From assembly GCA_029216955.1 (NCBI GenBank), contig JANAVB010016199.1:11763714-11827713 (forward strand): a stretch of DNA of 64,000 nucleotides, read 5' to 3'. Positions 23,455 to 35,015 of the stretch are shown one piece after another. This DNA comes from Iris pallida (lineage: Eukaryota; Streptophyta; Magnoliopsida; Asparagales; Iridaceae). The stretch's first letter is position 1. Every line of letters begins with the position of its first letter. A program made the position numbers and the translations under genes. The notes below the pieces were generated by a model that was not told the DNA's origin, searched no databases, and was given only the letters and a program-made list of their open reading frames with translations.

Positions 23455-25900
23455 TATGAAGCCCATGCTTAATTTTATTTTTATTTATTAATTATTTTGT
23501 TAAGCCTTAAATCCAAGCCCTCAAATTATTGTAGCCCAACCCAATAACTTAAACCCACAACCCAAGCCCATACCCAAACCCATTCAAACCCACGTTCCCC
23601 TCTCTCCCTGAACCCGCGAGCACACCCCCCCTCCAGATCTCAACCATTACGTAACTCTTCAGAAATCCCTTATCCACAGAAACTCCATTTCTTCTCCTTC
23701 ACTAAATTTTTCATAACACTCTTCCTACTCCACCAAATCCAAATCCGCGACCACCACCGCGCTCCCCTCGTCGCCCTTTCCGAATCCAAACCCCACTTCC
23801 CCCATTTCCGAGCAGCAGACTACCGCCCGCCCGGCAGCAGTCGACCGCCCGTCGCCGTCCGCCAGCCCCGGTTCCGCGCGCCTTCGCCCACGTGTCCGCC
23901 CGTGTGTGCGCACGTGTACGTGCTCGTCAATCCCGATGTTGTTCTGAGTCCGATGCCTCCCCTAGGTACTCCTTCGTGCAATTTTGGGTAACCCCTTTTC
24001 TCTTTTTCCACCTTCTGTTGGTTCTCAGAACCCATTTGAGTTTCTGGCCTAGAAATAGCCTCTGTAGATTCAGAATAGGTTCTATAGATAATTAATTAGG
24101 TTCTGTGGTTTGATAATTTAGCTTTCTGTGATGTAAATTAGTAATGTGGTAATAATAATCATTTTAGGAAATCTTATATATACATTATTGGTTTTAATTG
24201 ATTTGTAGCTCAATCTTCATAATTTAAAAGGTGGTTTAAAATGATTTAAGTTGATTAAATATATAGTTAGGATTATCTTTAAATTTAATGTTAAGTTGTA
24301 GAGATTTTTAAACCAAATAATGATTTAATATTTTGTTTACAAAATATTAGTTAAATAAATATTCATTTAAAAGTTATTTTCTTTAAAATAAAAGTTTGGT
24401 TAAGTAAATAGTATAATAAAAATTAGACTTCGTTAAATAATTATAAATATGGTATGTTTTACCCTTTTAGAGATAAATTTTAATCAAAAGGTTTTATAAA
24501 GAGAATAATATAATAAAAACTAATATTTATTTAAAAAGGTTATTTTGGGTAATGGTAATTAGTATTAAAATCCAAAAACCTTTTATATTAACTTTAAATC
24601 ATTATTTTGGTAAGAAAAAAATATGTTTTGCGCATTAATTATTATTTTAATATTTAAAGGTGATTTTTCTCAGTAATTTATGGAAATGTCTAAAAGATAT
24701 ATTTTTACGAAAATTATTTTGATTAAATAACTAAACTTGATAAATAATTTCTATTTCGAAATGCTATGTCAATAAAATCTATGTTTCCTAAAAAATTACT
24801 AAATTCTAGAGATTCATTTTTTTAAAAGTAAATTTTCCTATTAATTATTATTTATGACGAAAACCTATTTCTAAAATCCTGGTCTTTGCAAATGGTTTAT
24901 TAAATTGGTTTCCTGATTGGTTTTAAGTGTTTGTTTTATTGGTTTCTGTATCCCTTAAGCGACGACCGTATCGGTCGGATGAGCCTCGACGAAACATAAA
25001 TGCTACGGGACACTCCTGTGCGTTGAGGCATTAGCCAGAAACTTAAGATTGCATGACAAGTCTGAGATGCCCCATTTTCTATAAATTATATTTAATTATA
25101 TTTAATTATATTTTATTTTAGAACTGGTTACTGGCCTTTAGTATTTTGGGTGCAAGGTCTCGGCCTTCTGTTTGGACCGCTTCACGGCACTCAGAGCTCG
25201 CCTCAGCTATTTAATTTAATTTATTTTGTTGTAAGGACATAAGCCCAGATTTTCTTTATTTTCTGTGGCCCTGTAATTGTGTAGTATAGATTTTTCATTT
25301 TCTTTTCTGAGTTTGTTGTTGGCGTAGCTAGGCGCATAATTATAATTGAGTATTAATTATTTTGTATAAAATTAATAAGGATTTCTCACATTTAATTAAA
25401 GTGAATAAATTACTAGTAATTAACAAGTTCATGTTTTTATCATTTAAAGAAAACTTAGTTTTAGATATATTATTAAAATACCAAGTTTTGCCAATTAACC
25501 GGTAATTGCTATTTTTTCCAATAAATCAGTAATCGGTTTATCCTGTTAATTGATAACAAATGTAGTTTACGACATTACACGAATTTCGGTAGATTAATTT
25601 AATAACTTAAAACCTGACTAGGGTCTATTTCTAGAAATTGCAACTAGCACAACTAGATATGGCTCATTTATGGTTCTAAGTCAGAATTCTCAAACTGTAG
25701 GATTTCAAGGACGTACTTGACTTCCTTTCCGATACCGACATCCCGATTCAGTCATACAAACAGAGACAATTACGGTTATGTTTTTCTGTTTTTTAATTAG
25801 TAATTGTCATGTTGCATGCTTAAACCACATTGCTACACGGAACTCTCTCCTAGGGTTCAAATATTGATTGATATTGATTGTGGGGATATTGGGGAGTAGT

Positions 25901-26032
25901 GTAGCGTCTATGACCAATACCCCTCATATTGTATATTGTTATTGTGCGAGCTTACCCCTCTTACACACGGAGATAAGCCGTATCACGTCGCTAGGATGCT
26001 ATTGTACAACCCAAGCCGGTCATAGACGTTAC
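25901..26032 (+). promoter_or_regulatory. Structured LTR RNA region, family D
   Basis: GTAGCGTCTATGACC (25901-25915) pairs with GGTCATAGACGTTAC (26018-26032), 14 Watson-Crick pairs plus one G-U. Enclosed is a hairpin GCTTA...TAAGC (25950-25978) with loop CTCTTACACAC. The 3' LTR copy near 31731-31863 keeps the fold with one changed pair. Confidence 0.5.
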
Positions 26033-26194
26033 CTATTCAAATCACATTATTTCAAATACTAAATTGCTGAAAATTGCTGGAAAATATTGTTCAAAGTATT
26101 TCAACTGTTTAAAATTACATCTTTCCATTATTATTTAGAATGTCGAATATGTACTCGTACTTGCTCCTTTCCTGACTAGATCCCCCCCCCAATA

Positions 26195-26317
26195 GGTGAT
26201 GTTGATGATACTGAGCTATTGTACAATAGCTACTATGACCCGGTGTTATATCCTGTAGTATTGCCAGAGTCCCCCTTGGAGGACGCAGAACCAGAGGCCG
26301 ATGAGCCGACCGTTTAG
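26195..26317 (+). CDS. LTR-encoded mini-ORF, family D (5' LTR copy)
   Basis: 40 codons after AATAG, reading GDVDDTELLYNSYYDP with an acidic tail (LEDAEPEADEP) and a TAG stop, 268 bp before the LTR end. A pyrimidine-rich run lies just upstream of the AG, so this could be a spliced exon. The core matches family C closely. It has no ATG in frame nearby. Confidence 0.45.
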   Translation, partial: GDVDDTELLYNSYYDPVLYPVVLPESPLEDAEPEADEPTV

Positions 26318-26594
26318 CTAGTCGTTTTTCCAGCTATCTAGTTTTATTTTGTTAGAGTTTGTAGATTTTGAATTCAGTATTTTATTTTCGTACTTTTATT
26401 TCCAGTTGTACTTCTCTTTGTTGAATATTAAAAGTTTTAAAATTTTCGTATATTCGTGTTGTGACAAATGTATAGTTGTTGTTGAAGATTCTTGCAACTA
26501 GAAACAGCTTACTGCCGCCGTCTCACAACGGTGCAGGCTGGGCATGATCCGATTTGACCCAACAATTTAGGATCGGGTCGTGACATGTTTTTAG

Positions 26595-26612
26595 TGGTGG
26601 CCCATGCAGGTC
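26595..26612 (+). other. Primer-binding site of element D (tRNA-Ile type)
   Basis: TGGTGGCCCATGCAGGTC, identical to element B and set 9 nt after the LTR end, which is further than usual. Its reverse complement ends in GGGCCACCA, as a mature tRNA with CCA would. I recall this as the plant tRNA-Ile(AAU) 3' end. Confidence 0.65.
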
Positions 26613-29600
26613 AGTTCTGCAAAATTGGTCTAGTCAACTTAGTCTAGACCAGCATACAGTCCTGCAATCTGACGTAGGTCTATGTATGACTTTAGGAAAA
26701 CAGACTTTAGAAACAATTAGAACACTTAGATTATATTTATCCTGTCATAACATAGGGCCAAAATTATCTATTTGTAATATATATTTTTTGCTTGTTTATA
26801 GTTTCGTAGGTTACCTTGCTTATGCTTGTACCTAAACCCGGATTAGGCCGATTGTATGATGATATATTTTACTGTCTATATTATTTTATTGATTTTATAT
26901 ATCTTTTAGTGTCACATGGCTTTCGAGGGTTATTTTTCTCCATGTCTTTATCAGACTCTAGCATCTCTTAGGATCTATACTCTTTTGCTATTTATGGATT
27001 AAGATTAGATTTTTTTTCAATCTCCTTCTTAGCAAACATATTTCCAATTTCTCTATTAGTTTGATCATTCTTACTTCTCTATCTTTATTTAGAATCTAGA
27101 TCCATTCACTATTTAGACCTTCAAATTTTTCTTTAGCAAACATAATAAACTCTTATCTACCTGAGGTATTTATACGACTAGTGTATCCAACCATTTGTCA
27201 TGACCTTATTTTCAATTGACTTTCTCGAAACCAATTTCGAACCAAATTCTTCTAGAACCATAAAACCCTAAGGTTAATTATTACCAAAAGAATTGGTTCA
27301 ACTTAGCTAGTTCATGAATCTCCCAAAGGAATTATTTTCCAAAAATAATTCCAATATTGATTGTTATTTTCTAAGTTATTCCAAAGACCGAGAATATTTT
27401 CATTTGTTGACTTTTTCCACTCAACTTAAAACCTTACTCTCTCTAGGCAACTTCTTGATCAATTCAAGGCCTATAAAGCTTCTAAACTCAATCCTTGAGT
27501 GTCATAAAGCATGAACGGTCAGAGAATTGATTCCATTCTATTATTGAATCTCCTTTAGTCATTGGAAAACCTTTGAATTATTGAGCTATCCCTTTGAAAT
27601 TCCTATGGACAAAGTTGAAAAAATATTCAGTGACCTAATATGGCTTCGCACATATGCGTTGCAGCCATTTATCTGATTTATGGAAACTACGAGTTTACTG
27701 CAGCCAGTTGCGCACTGGCGAGGCATAGACTCTAAGTTGAAGTGATTTCAGGTGTTCATAGGTTTTCGAATATTATTGAGACTATGTCCTAAATGTATCA
27801 GATTTGCCCCTACGTTGCTCAGCCATGAAATGGATAAAGTTGATAGACTACTCGGAAACCTATTATTATTCAAGTTATGGAGCCAAAAATTTACTGCAGT
27901 CAGGTGCACTTTAGCGAGGCATGAATTAGGGACAAAATGACTTCCGATATGTATGGTTCCGGGTACTATTAAGACTATATCCCTGTTATAAATATATCAT
28001 GTTTGGTCTCTTATCACCATTGATAACTTTATAAGAATTGTCTTGATTCGTTTAAATTTTGGATTATTTGGAATCTTAGCGACTAGTTTAAATTTTCAGA
28101 AATTATTTCTATAGGATTCATATGGGAATTCCACTTGATTTTCTAGGACTGTTTTCCAACATTTTAGTACCATCAAATTATTCTGACTTTTGCCGATTAG
28201 AGGATTTGCATTTCTACCGGTTGTCTCTATTTTCATAAATATCTTATCACAAGCTTGAAGGAATAGATTTCCTATGAAATTCTACTTGATCTTCCTAGAA
28301 CTTATTAGGACCATATCGATCTCTATTAGCTCAATCTCTTTCCTGGTTCAACTTTAGTGTGTTGCATATATTTTGTTACATATTTTGGAAGCTATAGATA
28401 GTTGTGGATAGCTTTATATATTAAATAGTTGATATATATCTTATGGATGACTATATGTATATAGTGTATAGCTATATGTGGGAGAAACATAGGTTGTTAC
28501 CTATCTCATTTTAAGGACATGTTTGGGATCAATATTAGTTAGCTAAAGGGTAGAAAGGTAGAAGAATAAATTGGGTAAGCTAGTCTTGAGAGAGTGGTAT
28601 ATTTTAACTTGTGGCTTATTGGGTTAGAACCGTTAGTAGTGCTCACTAGCGCTTAAACCTCATTCAAACAAATGAAGATATTTGACGACTTTGAATTTTA
28701 TAATTAAAGAAGACTATCGAAGATAGAGAAAGACGTAGGTAGAGTTAGCTAGGAAAGTCTAAGATTTGGTAAGATTCTCCCATGGAGGAAGTGAATTTGG
28801 ATAATATATAAACATGAGAATATGAGTATCAAGTAAAGGAATACTTGACGAAAATTAACTTTTATGATTAGATGACTACTGTACCCAGAAGGGACGAATA
28901 TAACCATGGAAAAAAATATCACAAGAAATGGAATGATAGGTTCTAGAGAAGGAATAAGCAGTGAGAAATTGGGATAAGACTATTGGCATGCAACTTTGGA
29001 AAGAAGCAATTGTGTTTGCAATTTCTACCACATTAGAGACTCATATTAGTTATGATAAAAATAATTGAGATTTTGTGATATTTTTGCTATTGTGTTTGGA
29101 TGAGAACGATTGACATGTGCATGATTAAAGATTAAAATTTGATCAATGATTATAATTTGGTCAATTGATTTCAAGAATTGGAAATTCTCGAATATAGATC
29201 ATGGATCAACTTTCTAAGGATTTACTATAACAAGTAAAGATTGTGACTTTGATGTAGTCAGTTTTGGAAGAATGACTAACAAAAAAGAAAAGAAAAAAAT
29301 TGATGTATGTAAAATGATTTGATCGAGAGAAATACTTGAAATTTGAAATACATTTGGCATATGCGTTACATACAACGACGGATGGAAATTTGATTTAGAT
29401 GATTTATGATTCCAAATAGGTTTAGTTTTAATACCTTGGCAGCTGCCTTAGTTTTCTGTAGATCCTGAGAGTTCAGCTAGTTTAGCGAGTTAGAGTGCTT
29501 TTTGCATGTGTATTAATAAGATTTTATCTTGTAAGTCATTTCATTTTTGCATACCCTATCTTTTGACTCTTGAAATAGTGATACAATATTCTTTCTATTC

Positions 29601-30131
29601 CCTTTTGATTATCACTCAGTTCTCAACGAAAATATCTTATCCGATTATATTCCCATCATAGTTATATTATTATAATCACCCTCGCTATCCTACTATCATA
29701 CAACTTGTTAATTTTTCCTGTGTCACAAACTCTTATAACCCATTCTAATTTGATTTGAAATTTTGTCCCTCATTACAGAAGATCTCATTTCTTTTTGCCT
29801 TTTTAATAAACTGTTGACGCTCGTTTCTTCGTTGTCTTTTCTGTGTCACGAGATCTCATTTGATTTTTCCTATCTTTAATCATTTGATTATATTTTAATC
29901 ATACCTAGATTTTTTTTCTCGTGCCTAATTTTTTTTTCACAACAATCTTCCAACTCTATCTCAGATCATATCTAGATAATTCTGATCGTGCCTATATTTT
30001 TATCATTGTACCTAGTAATCATGCCTAGAATTCGATCGTGTCTGACGATTTAAATTTTGCTTTTGATCAAGCTAAGTGATTTTGATTGTACCCCGGCCCT
30101 CATCATTGAAATTTCGAGGACGAAATTTTCT
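26613..30131 (+). other. Non-coding interior of element D
   Basis: AT-rich, with no gag or pol similarity on either strand. At 27650-27930 two diverged copies of a motif around CTGCAGYCA...GGCGAGGCAT occur, resembling a repeat in the CACTA element (39120-39235). The end keeps the CGAGGACGAAATTTTCTAA relic of a Ty3 pol end. Confidence 0.7.
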
Positions 30132-30143
30132 AAGGAGGGAAGG
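30132..30143 (+). other. Polypurine tract of element D
   Basis: AAGGAGGGAAGG, 1 nt before the TGTAAAGCCC start of the 3' LTR. Confidence 0.85.
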
Positions 30144-30144
30144 T

Positions 30145-32416
30145 TGTAAAGCCCATGCTTAATTTTATTTTTATTTATTAATTATTTTGTTAAGCCTTAA
30201 ATCCAAGCCCTCAAATCATTGTAGCCCAACCCAATAACTTAAACCCACAACCCAAGCCCATACCCAAACCCATTCAAACCCACGTTCCCCTCTCTCCCCT
30301 GAACCCGCAAGCACACCCCCCTCCGGATCTCAACCATTACGTAACCCTTCAGAAATCCCTTCTCCACAGAAACTCCATTTCTTCTCCTTCATAAAATTTC
30401 TCATAACTCTCTCCATACTCCACCAAATCCAAATCTGCGACCGCCACCTTGCTCCCCTCGCCGCCCTCTCCGAATCTAGACCCCATTTCTCCATTTCCGA
30501 GCAACAGACCGCCGCCCGCCCGGCAGCAGCCGGCCGCCCGTCGTCGTCCGCCAGCCCCGATTCCGCGCGCCTTCGCCCACGTGTCCGCCCGTGTGCGCGC
30601 ACGTGTCCGTGCTCGTAAATCCCGACGTTGTTTCGAGTCCGAGGCCTCCCCTCGGTACTCCTTCGTGCAAGTTTGGGTAACCCCTTTCCTCTTTTCCCAC
30701 CTTCTGTTGGTTCTCAGAACCCATTTGAGTTTCTGGCCTAGAAATAGCCTATGTAGATTCTGAATAGGTTCTATAGATAATTAATTAGGTTCTTTGGTTT
30801 GATAATTTAGCTTTCTGTGATGTAAATTAGTAATGTGGTAATAATAATGATTTTAGGAAACCTTATATATACATTATTGGTTTTAATTGATTTGTAGCTC
30901 AATCTTCATAATTTAAAAGGTGGTTTAAAATGATTTAAGTTGATTAAATATATAGTTAGGATTATCTTTAAATTTAATGTTAAGTTGTAGAGATTTTTAA
31001 ACCAAATAATGATTTAATATTTTGTTTACAAAATATTAGTTAAATAAATATTCGTTTAAAAGTTATTTTATTTAAAATAAAAGTTTGGTTAAGTAAATAG
31101 TATAATAAAAATTAGACTTCGTTAAATGATTATAAATATGGTATATTTTACCCTTTTAGAGATAAATTTTAATCAAAAGGTTTTATAAAGAGAATAATAT
31201 AATAAAAACTAATATTTATTTTAAAAGGTTATTTTGGGTAATGGTAATTAATATTAAAATCCAAAAACCTTTTATATTAACTTTAAACTATTATTTTGGG
31301 AAGAAAAAAAATGTGTTTTGCGCATTAATTATTAATTTAATATTTAAAGGTGATTTTTCTAAGTAATTTATGGAAATGTCTAAAAGATATATTTTTACGA
31401 AAATTATTTTGATTAAATAACTAAACTTGATAAATAATTTATATTTCGAAATGCTATGTCAATAAAATCTATGTTTCCTACAAAATTACTAAATTCTAGA
31501 GATTCATTTTTTTTTAAAAGTAATTTTTCCTATTAATTATTATTTATGACAAAAACATATTTCTAAAATCTTGGTCTTTGCAAACGGTTTATTAAATTGG
31601 TTTCCTGATTGGTTTTAAGTGTTTGTTTTATTAAATTATCATGTTGCATGCTTAAACCACATTGCTATACGGAACTCTCTCCTAGGGTTCAAATATTGAT
31701 TGATATTTATTGTGGGGATATTGGGGAGTAGTATAGCATCTATGACCAATATCCCTCATATTGCATATTGTTATTGTGCGAGCTTACCCTTCTTACACAC
31801 GGGGATAAGCCGTATCGCGTCGCTAGGATGCTATTGTACAACCCAAGCCGGTCATAGACGTTACCTATTCAAATCACATTATTTCAAATACTAAATTGCT
31901 GAAAATTGCTGGAAAATATTATTCAAAGTATTTTAACTGTTTAAAATTGCATCTTTCCATTATTATTTAGAATGTCGGATATGTACTCGTACTTGCTCCT
32001 TTCCTAACTGGATCCCCCCCCAATAGGTGATGTTGATGATGTTGAGCTATTGTACAATAGCTATTATGACCCGGTGTTATATCTTGTGGTGTTGCCAGAG
32101 TCCCCCTTGGAGGACGCAGAACCAGAGGCCGATAAGTCGACCGTTTAGCTAGTCATTTTTCCAGCTATCTAGTTTTATTGTGTTGGAGTTTGTAGATTTT
32201 GAATTCAGTATTTTATTTTCGTACCTTTATTTCCAGTTGTACTTCTCTTTGTTGAATATTAAAAGTTTTAAAATTTTCGTATATTCGTGTTGTGATAAAT
32301 GTATAGTTGTTGTTGAAGATTCTTGCAACTAGAAACAGCTTACTGCCGCTGTCTCACAATGGTGCAGGCTGGGCATAATCCGATTCGACCCAACAATTTA
32401 GGATCGGGTCGTGACA
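30145..32416 (+). repeat. Element D 3' LTR (2272 bp, internally deleted)
   Basis: TGTAAAGCCC...CGTGACA. Collinear with the 5' LTR up to GTGTTTGTTTTATT (about 31634), then jumps to ATCATGTTGCATGC, lacking about 860 bp. Small substitutions elsewhere are few. Confidence 0.9.
32026..32148 (+). CDS. LTR-encoded mini-ORF, family D (3' LTR copy)
   Basis: Same length and stop as the 5' LTR copy, reading GDVDDVELLYNSYYDP. By hand it differs at about four residues with no stop or indel. Confidence 0.4.
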   Translation, partial: GDVDDVELLYNSYYDPVLYLVVLPESPLEDAEPEADKSTV

Positions 32417-32746
32417 GAGTTCTTTGCACTTGATACCGCAGCGGAGGAAGCAGAATGGCTTCGAAAGCTCATGTATGATCTTCCAGTGGTTGGGGAGCAA
32501 ATACCGACGATACCGATATACTGCAACAACCAGGCGACTACGGTGGTGGCATCAAATGACCTCTTCAACGGAAAGAAGAGGACTGTACGGTTGAAGCACA
32601 TGGCAGTACACGATCTCATCAAGAGGGGTGTTATTACAGTGATTGATGTTCGAAGTCAGGAGAACCTGACGGATCTGTTCACCAATGGCCTCAAGCGCCA
32701 GCTGGTCGATGACGCAGCTTGTAAAATGGGCTTGAAGGCATTCTGA
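32417..32746 (+). pseudogene. pol: Ty1/copia pol, second part: end of RNase H
   Basis: Continues the RNase H domain of element G after the target duplication of D, with FFALDTAAEEAEWLRKL, IPIYCNNQAT and HMAVHDLIKRGVI, and stops after KMGLKAF. These are the standard copia C-terminal features. Confidence 0.9.
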
Positions 32747-33030
32747 TATTGTGTTATTATATTCCTACCATAAAGTTTTATGATATTATTTCAAAGAGAA
32801 ATCTACTAGGCATCTAGCTTTTGGTTCAAGGGAGGACTATTAACCGAAAGAATATCAGGAACGGTAGGTACTTGTCCTCTGTGGCATGGAGAGGTTACAG
32901 ACATACAACCACTGTTGTCTACTGTTGTTTTTTGCGGAAAACGGATCCTGTGGGAACGTTGGCTTAAACGTCTTAATGAGTTCTCAGGCAGAGTGAATGT
33001 CTGGTGTGCTTTACAGGAAGCACGGTAGCG

Positions 33031-33455
33031 CAGCACTACAAGGAGTGTAACTCCATGCTATAGTGGGGTGACTCCACCATGAGGTTCTCGGTTAGGGGTA
33101 ATGTCTCGACTTTGTGAGCCAAGTCACAGTGGAGTAATACCGCAAATAGGCAGGTAGCCTAATGTTATATGATAAAATTAAAGAGGGGTAGCCAGCACTA
33201 CAAAGGGAAGGTGTTCCTCATGTTACAGTGGCACGACACCACGATGAGGTACCCGGATAGGGATAAAGTCTCGGCCTTGCAAGCCATGTCGTTGCGGCGT
33301 AACACTGCAAAGGAGCCTAAGACTTCATGCTGGGTGGTATGGCACTACAAAGAGGATGTGACCTCATGCTACAGTAGTATGACACTACGATGAGATTCCC
33401 AGTAGGGGTAATGCCTCGCCTTTAGGCCATGTCATAGCGGTGTAGCACCGCAAGG
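33031..33455 (+). repeat. Three diverged ~155-bp tandem repeats before the 3' LTR of G
   Basis: Units start GCACTACAA at about 33033, 33185 and 33342, contain CCATGAGGTTCYCGG-like and GGGGTAATGTCTCG-like blocks, and end in CCGCAA or CTGCAA. They lie in the non-coding spacer between RNase H and the 3' LTR. Confidence 0.75.
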
Positions 33456-33736
33456 AAAGCACAAGGCTTCATGTCATGTCTCCTTGATAAAGAACTCACA
33501 TATAGTGTATGGACAGAGATATCAGGCCGTCTCTTGAGGGTAAACTTGTAGACGTCCAAAATTATACACTGAAACCAGGCAGTTATGGAGCAGAATTCAA
33601 GCCTTAGTCCATTCTTGTATCATGCTGTTATTTAACCTATGTAGGAAGATTCAAGTCATAGCGACATCTCTCCTAATGCATGATGGTCAGTCACTGTGGG
33701 GAACGCTCAACCCATATATTGAGATATGTGGGGAAT

Positions 33737-34660
33737 TGTTGGTGTTTTTGCCTTTAGACTAGGAAAGATAGTCCCACATTGGCTACACCAAATGGTGAGT
33801 ATCTCAATATAATGCATTGCTTGTGTTGAGGTGTGCACATGAGGTGTGGTGGGGCACAAGTGTGTGTCATGTGGGAGTATTTTTCTAGAAAAAAATAATT
33901 AATTCCAACAAAGATGTAAGTTAATTTTTGTTGTGCGGACTTGGACTCGGACACGGACTCCAGGATGTCTCGTGCATGCACGGGAGTGTTCGAGGGGTAG
34001 GTGTGGACAGGCACACTTCTATGCTGATTGTGGGATGATCTAAAATATTAAAGATGTAAGTTGATTTTTGTTGTGCGGACTCGGACTCGGACACGGACTC
34101 CAGGATGTCTCGTGCATGCACGGGAGTGTTCGGGGGGTAGGCGTGGACTGGCACACTTCTATGCTGATTGTGGGATGATCTAAAATATCAAACTCTATTT
34201 TTGAGTATTGGTATTTTAGTCCCACATCGGATAGGAGAAGAGGTGAAGTCTCACTCCACTCTATAAATAGAGCCCATTGGCCTCCTTTGAAAGATGCACC
34301 AAGAAGAGAGTTAAAGGAGTCCGTAAAGTTCAGGAAGCACGTTCAAGTCTCAAATATTGACTGACGAGCGTTTCAGATGCTGGTTCCTGGAAGCGGATCG
34401 TATATAGGCGAATCTTGTTTTGAGCAACGGTGATCTGATCACCCCAGCAAAGCTGCTAGCAACTCGATTTGTACCTTTCTAAAAGAAGTTCTACTTTCGT
34501 TTGCTGTTTTAAACGAAATCTTTTTAGATTTTCGTTACCCAGAATCCTCCAAGGATCTCTGTTGCACCTTTTTTGAAGTGTTGCTACGAAATATTGTTGC
34601 TATTTTAACAACTGTTTCGATTCTCTATTTTCCATCGAAAATTAAGTCTCGGGAATAACA
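33737..34660 (+). repeat. Element G 3' LTR
   Basis: 924 bp. Has a ~125-bp tandem duplication (about 33910-34190, each with GGACTCCAGGATGTCTCGTG) that is single in the 5' LTR, and lacks a CT-rich stretch present there. Confidence 0.9.
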
Positions 34661-34665
34661 AAATG

Positions 34666-35012
34666 TGTATGTGTGTATTGGGGTGAAACTGTTATACTGC
34701 TCCTTGTGTGAGTGTTAATGAGAAGGAGAAGAACACCGGTCGGATGATGGGTTAGAGAATAGACATCCTTGCTGTGTTATGTTACCTGGATTTATTTAGG
34801 TGTTGGTGTATGAACATTTCATTGTGGGTTAAAGGAGAAATGTAATTAATAAATATTTGGGTCTTTTGGATGAAATCTGTGTGAAGAAAATGAAGGTTAG
34901 CAAATGGTGGAGCAGAGAAGGAAATTTCGTTATACTGCTCGATTGTAGAATAGTATCCGTGTGTTACTATTCTGAAATATGTTGATGATTCAAACACGGT
35001 AAAGGAATCGAC
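34666..35012. other. Unassigned spacer
   Basis: Original target DNA between copia G and the next element. Contains GTTATACTGCTC twice. No gene seen. Confidence 0.4.
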
Positions 35013-35015
35013 TTA

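Larger units (their letters stand above)
23455..26585 (+). repeat. Element D 5' LTR (3131 bp)
   Basis: Starts TATGAAGCCCATGC, whose first bases differ from the TGTAAAGCCCATGC of the 3' LTR, and ends GGATCGGGTCGTGACA. It carries about 860 bp (roughly 24945-25805) absent from the 3' LTR. A structured region (25901-26032) and a mini-ORF (26195-26317) lie near its end. Confidence 0.9.
23455..32416 (+). mobile_element. Element D: non-coding Ty3/gypsy-type LTR element (LARD-like)
   Basis: Left LTR 23455-26585, right LTR 30145-32416, target duplication GAGTT exact at 23450-23454 and 32417-32421. The primer site (26595-26612) and polypurine tract (30132-30143) are intact, but the 3.56-kb interior codes for nothing recognisable. 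It is therefore non-autonomous. It inserted into RNase H of copia element G, so it is younger than G. Confidence 0.9.
19122..34660 (+). mobile_element. Element G: Ty1/copia retrotransposon, split by element D
   Basis: LTRs 19122-20041 and 33737-34660 both start TGTTGGT and end GGGAATAACA. The target duplication AAATG is exact (19117-19121 and 34661-34665). Gag, zinc knuckle, reverse transcriptase and RNase H occur in copia order on the plus strand, all with stops or frameshifts. Element D (23455-32416) lies inside RNase H. Without D the element is about 6.6 kb. No clear tRNA-Met primer site follows the 5' LTR. Confidence 0.9.

Noticed and set aside
26595..26612. Possible tRNA gene from the tRNA-like 18-mer
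   Set aside because: Only the complement of a tRNA 3' end is present; there is no cloverleaf, so it is a primer site.
33031..33455. CRISPR-like array of spaced repeats
   Set aside because: Units are diverged tandem repeats inside a plant retrotransposon, without unique spacers.
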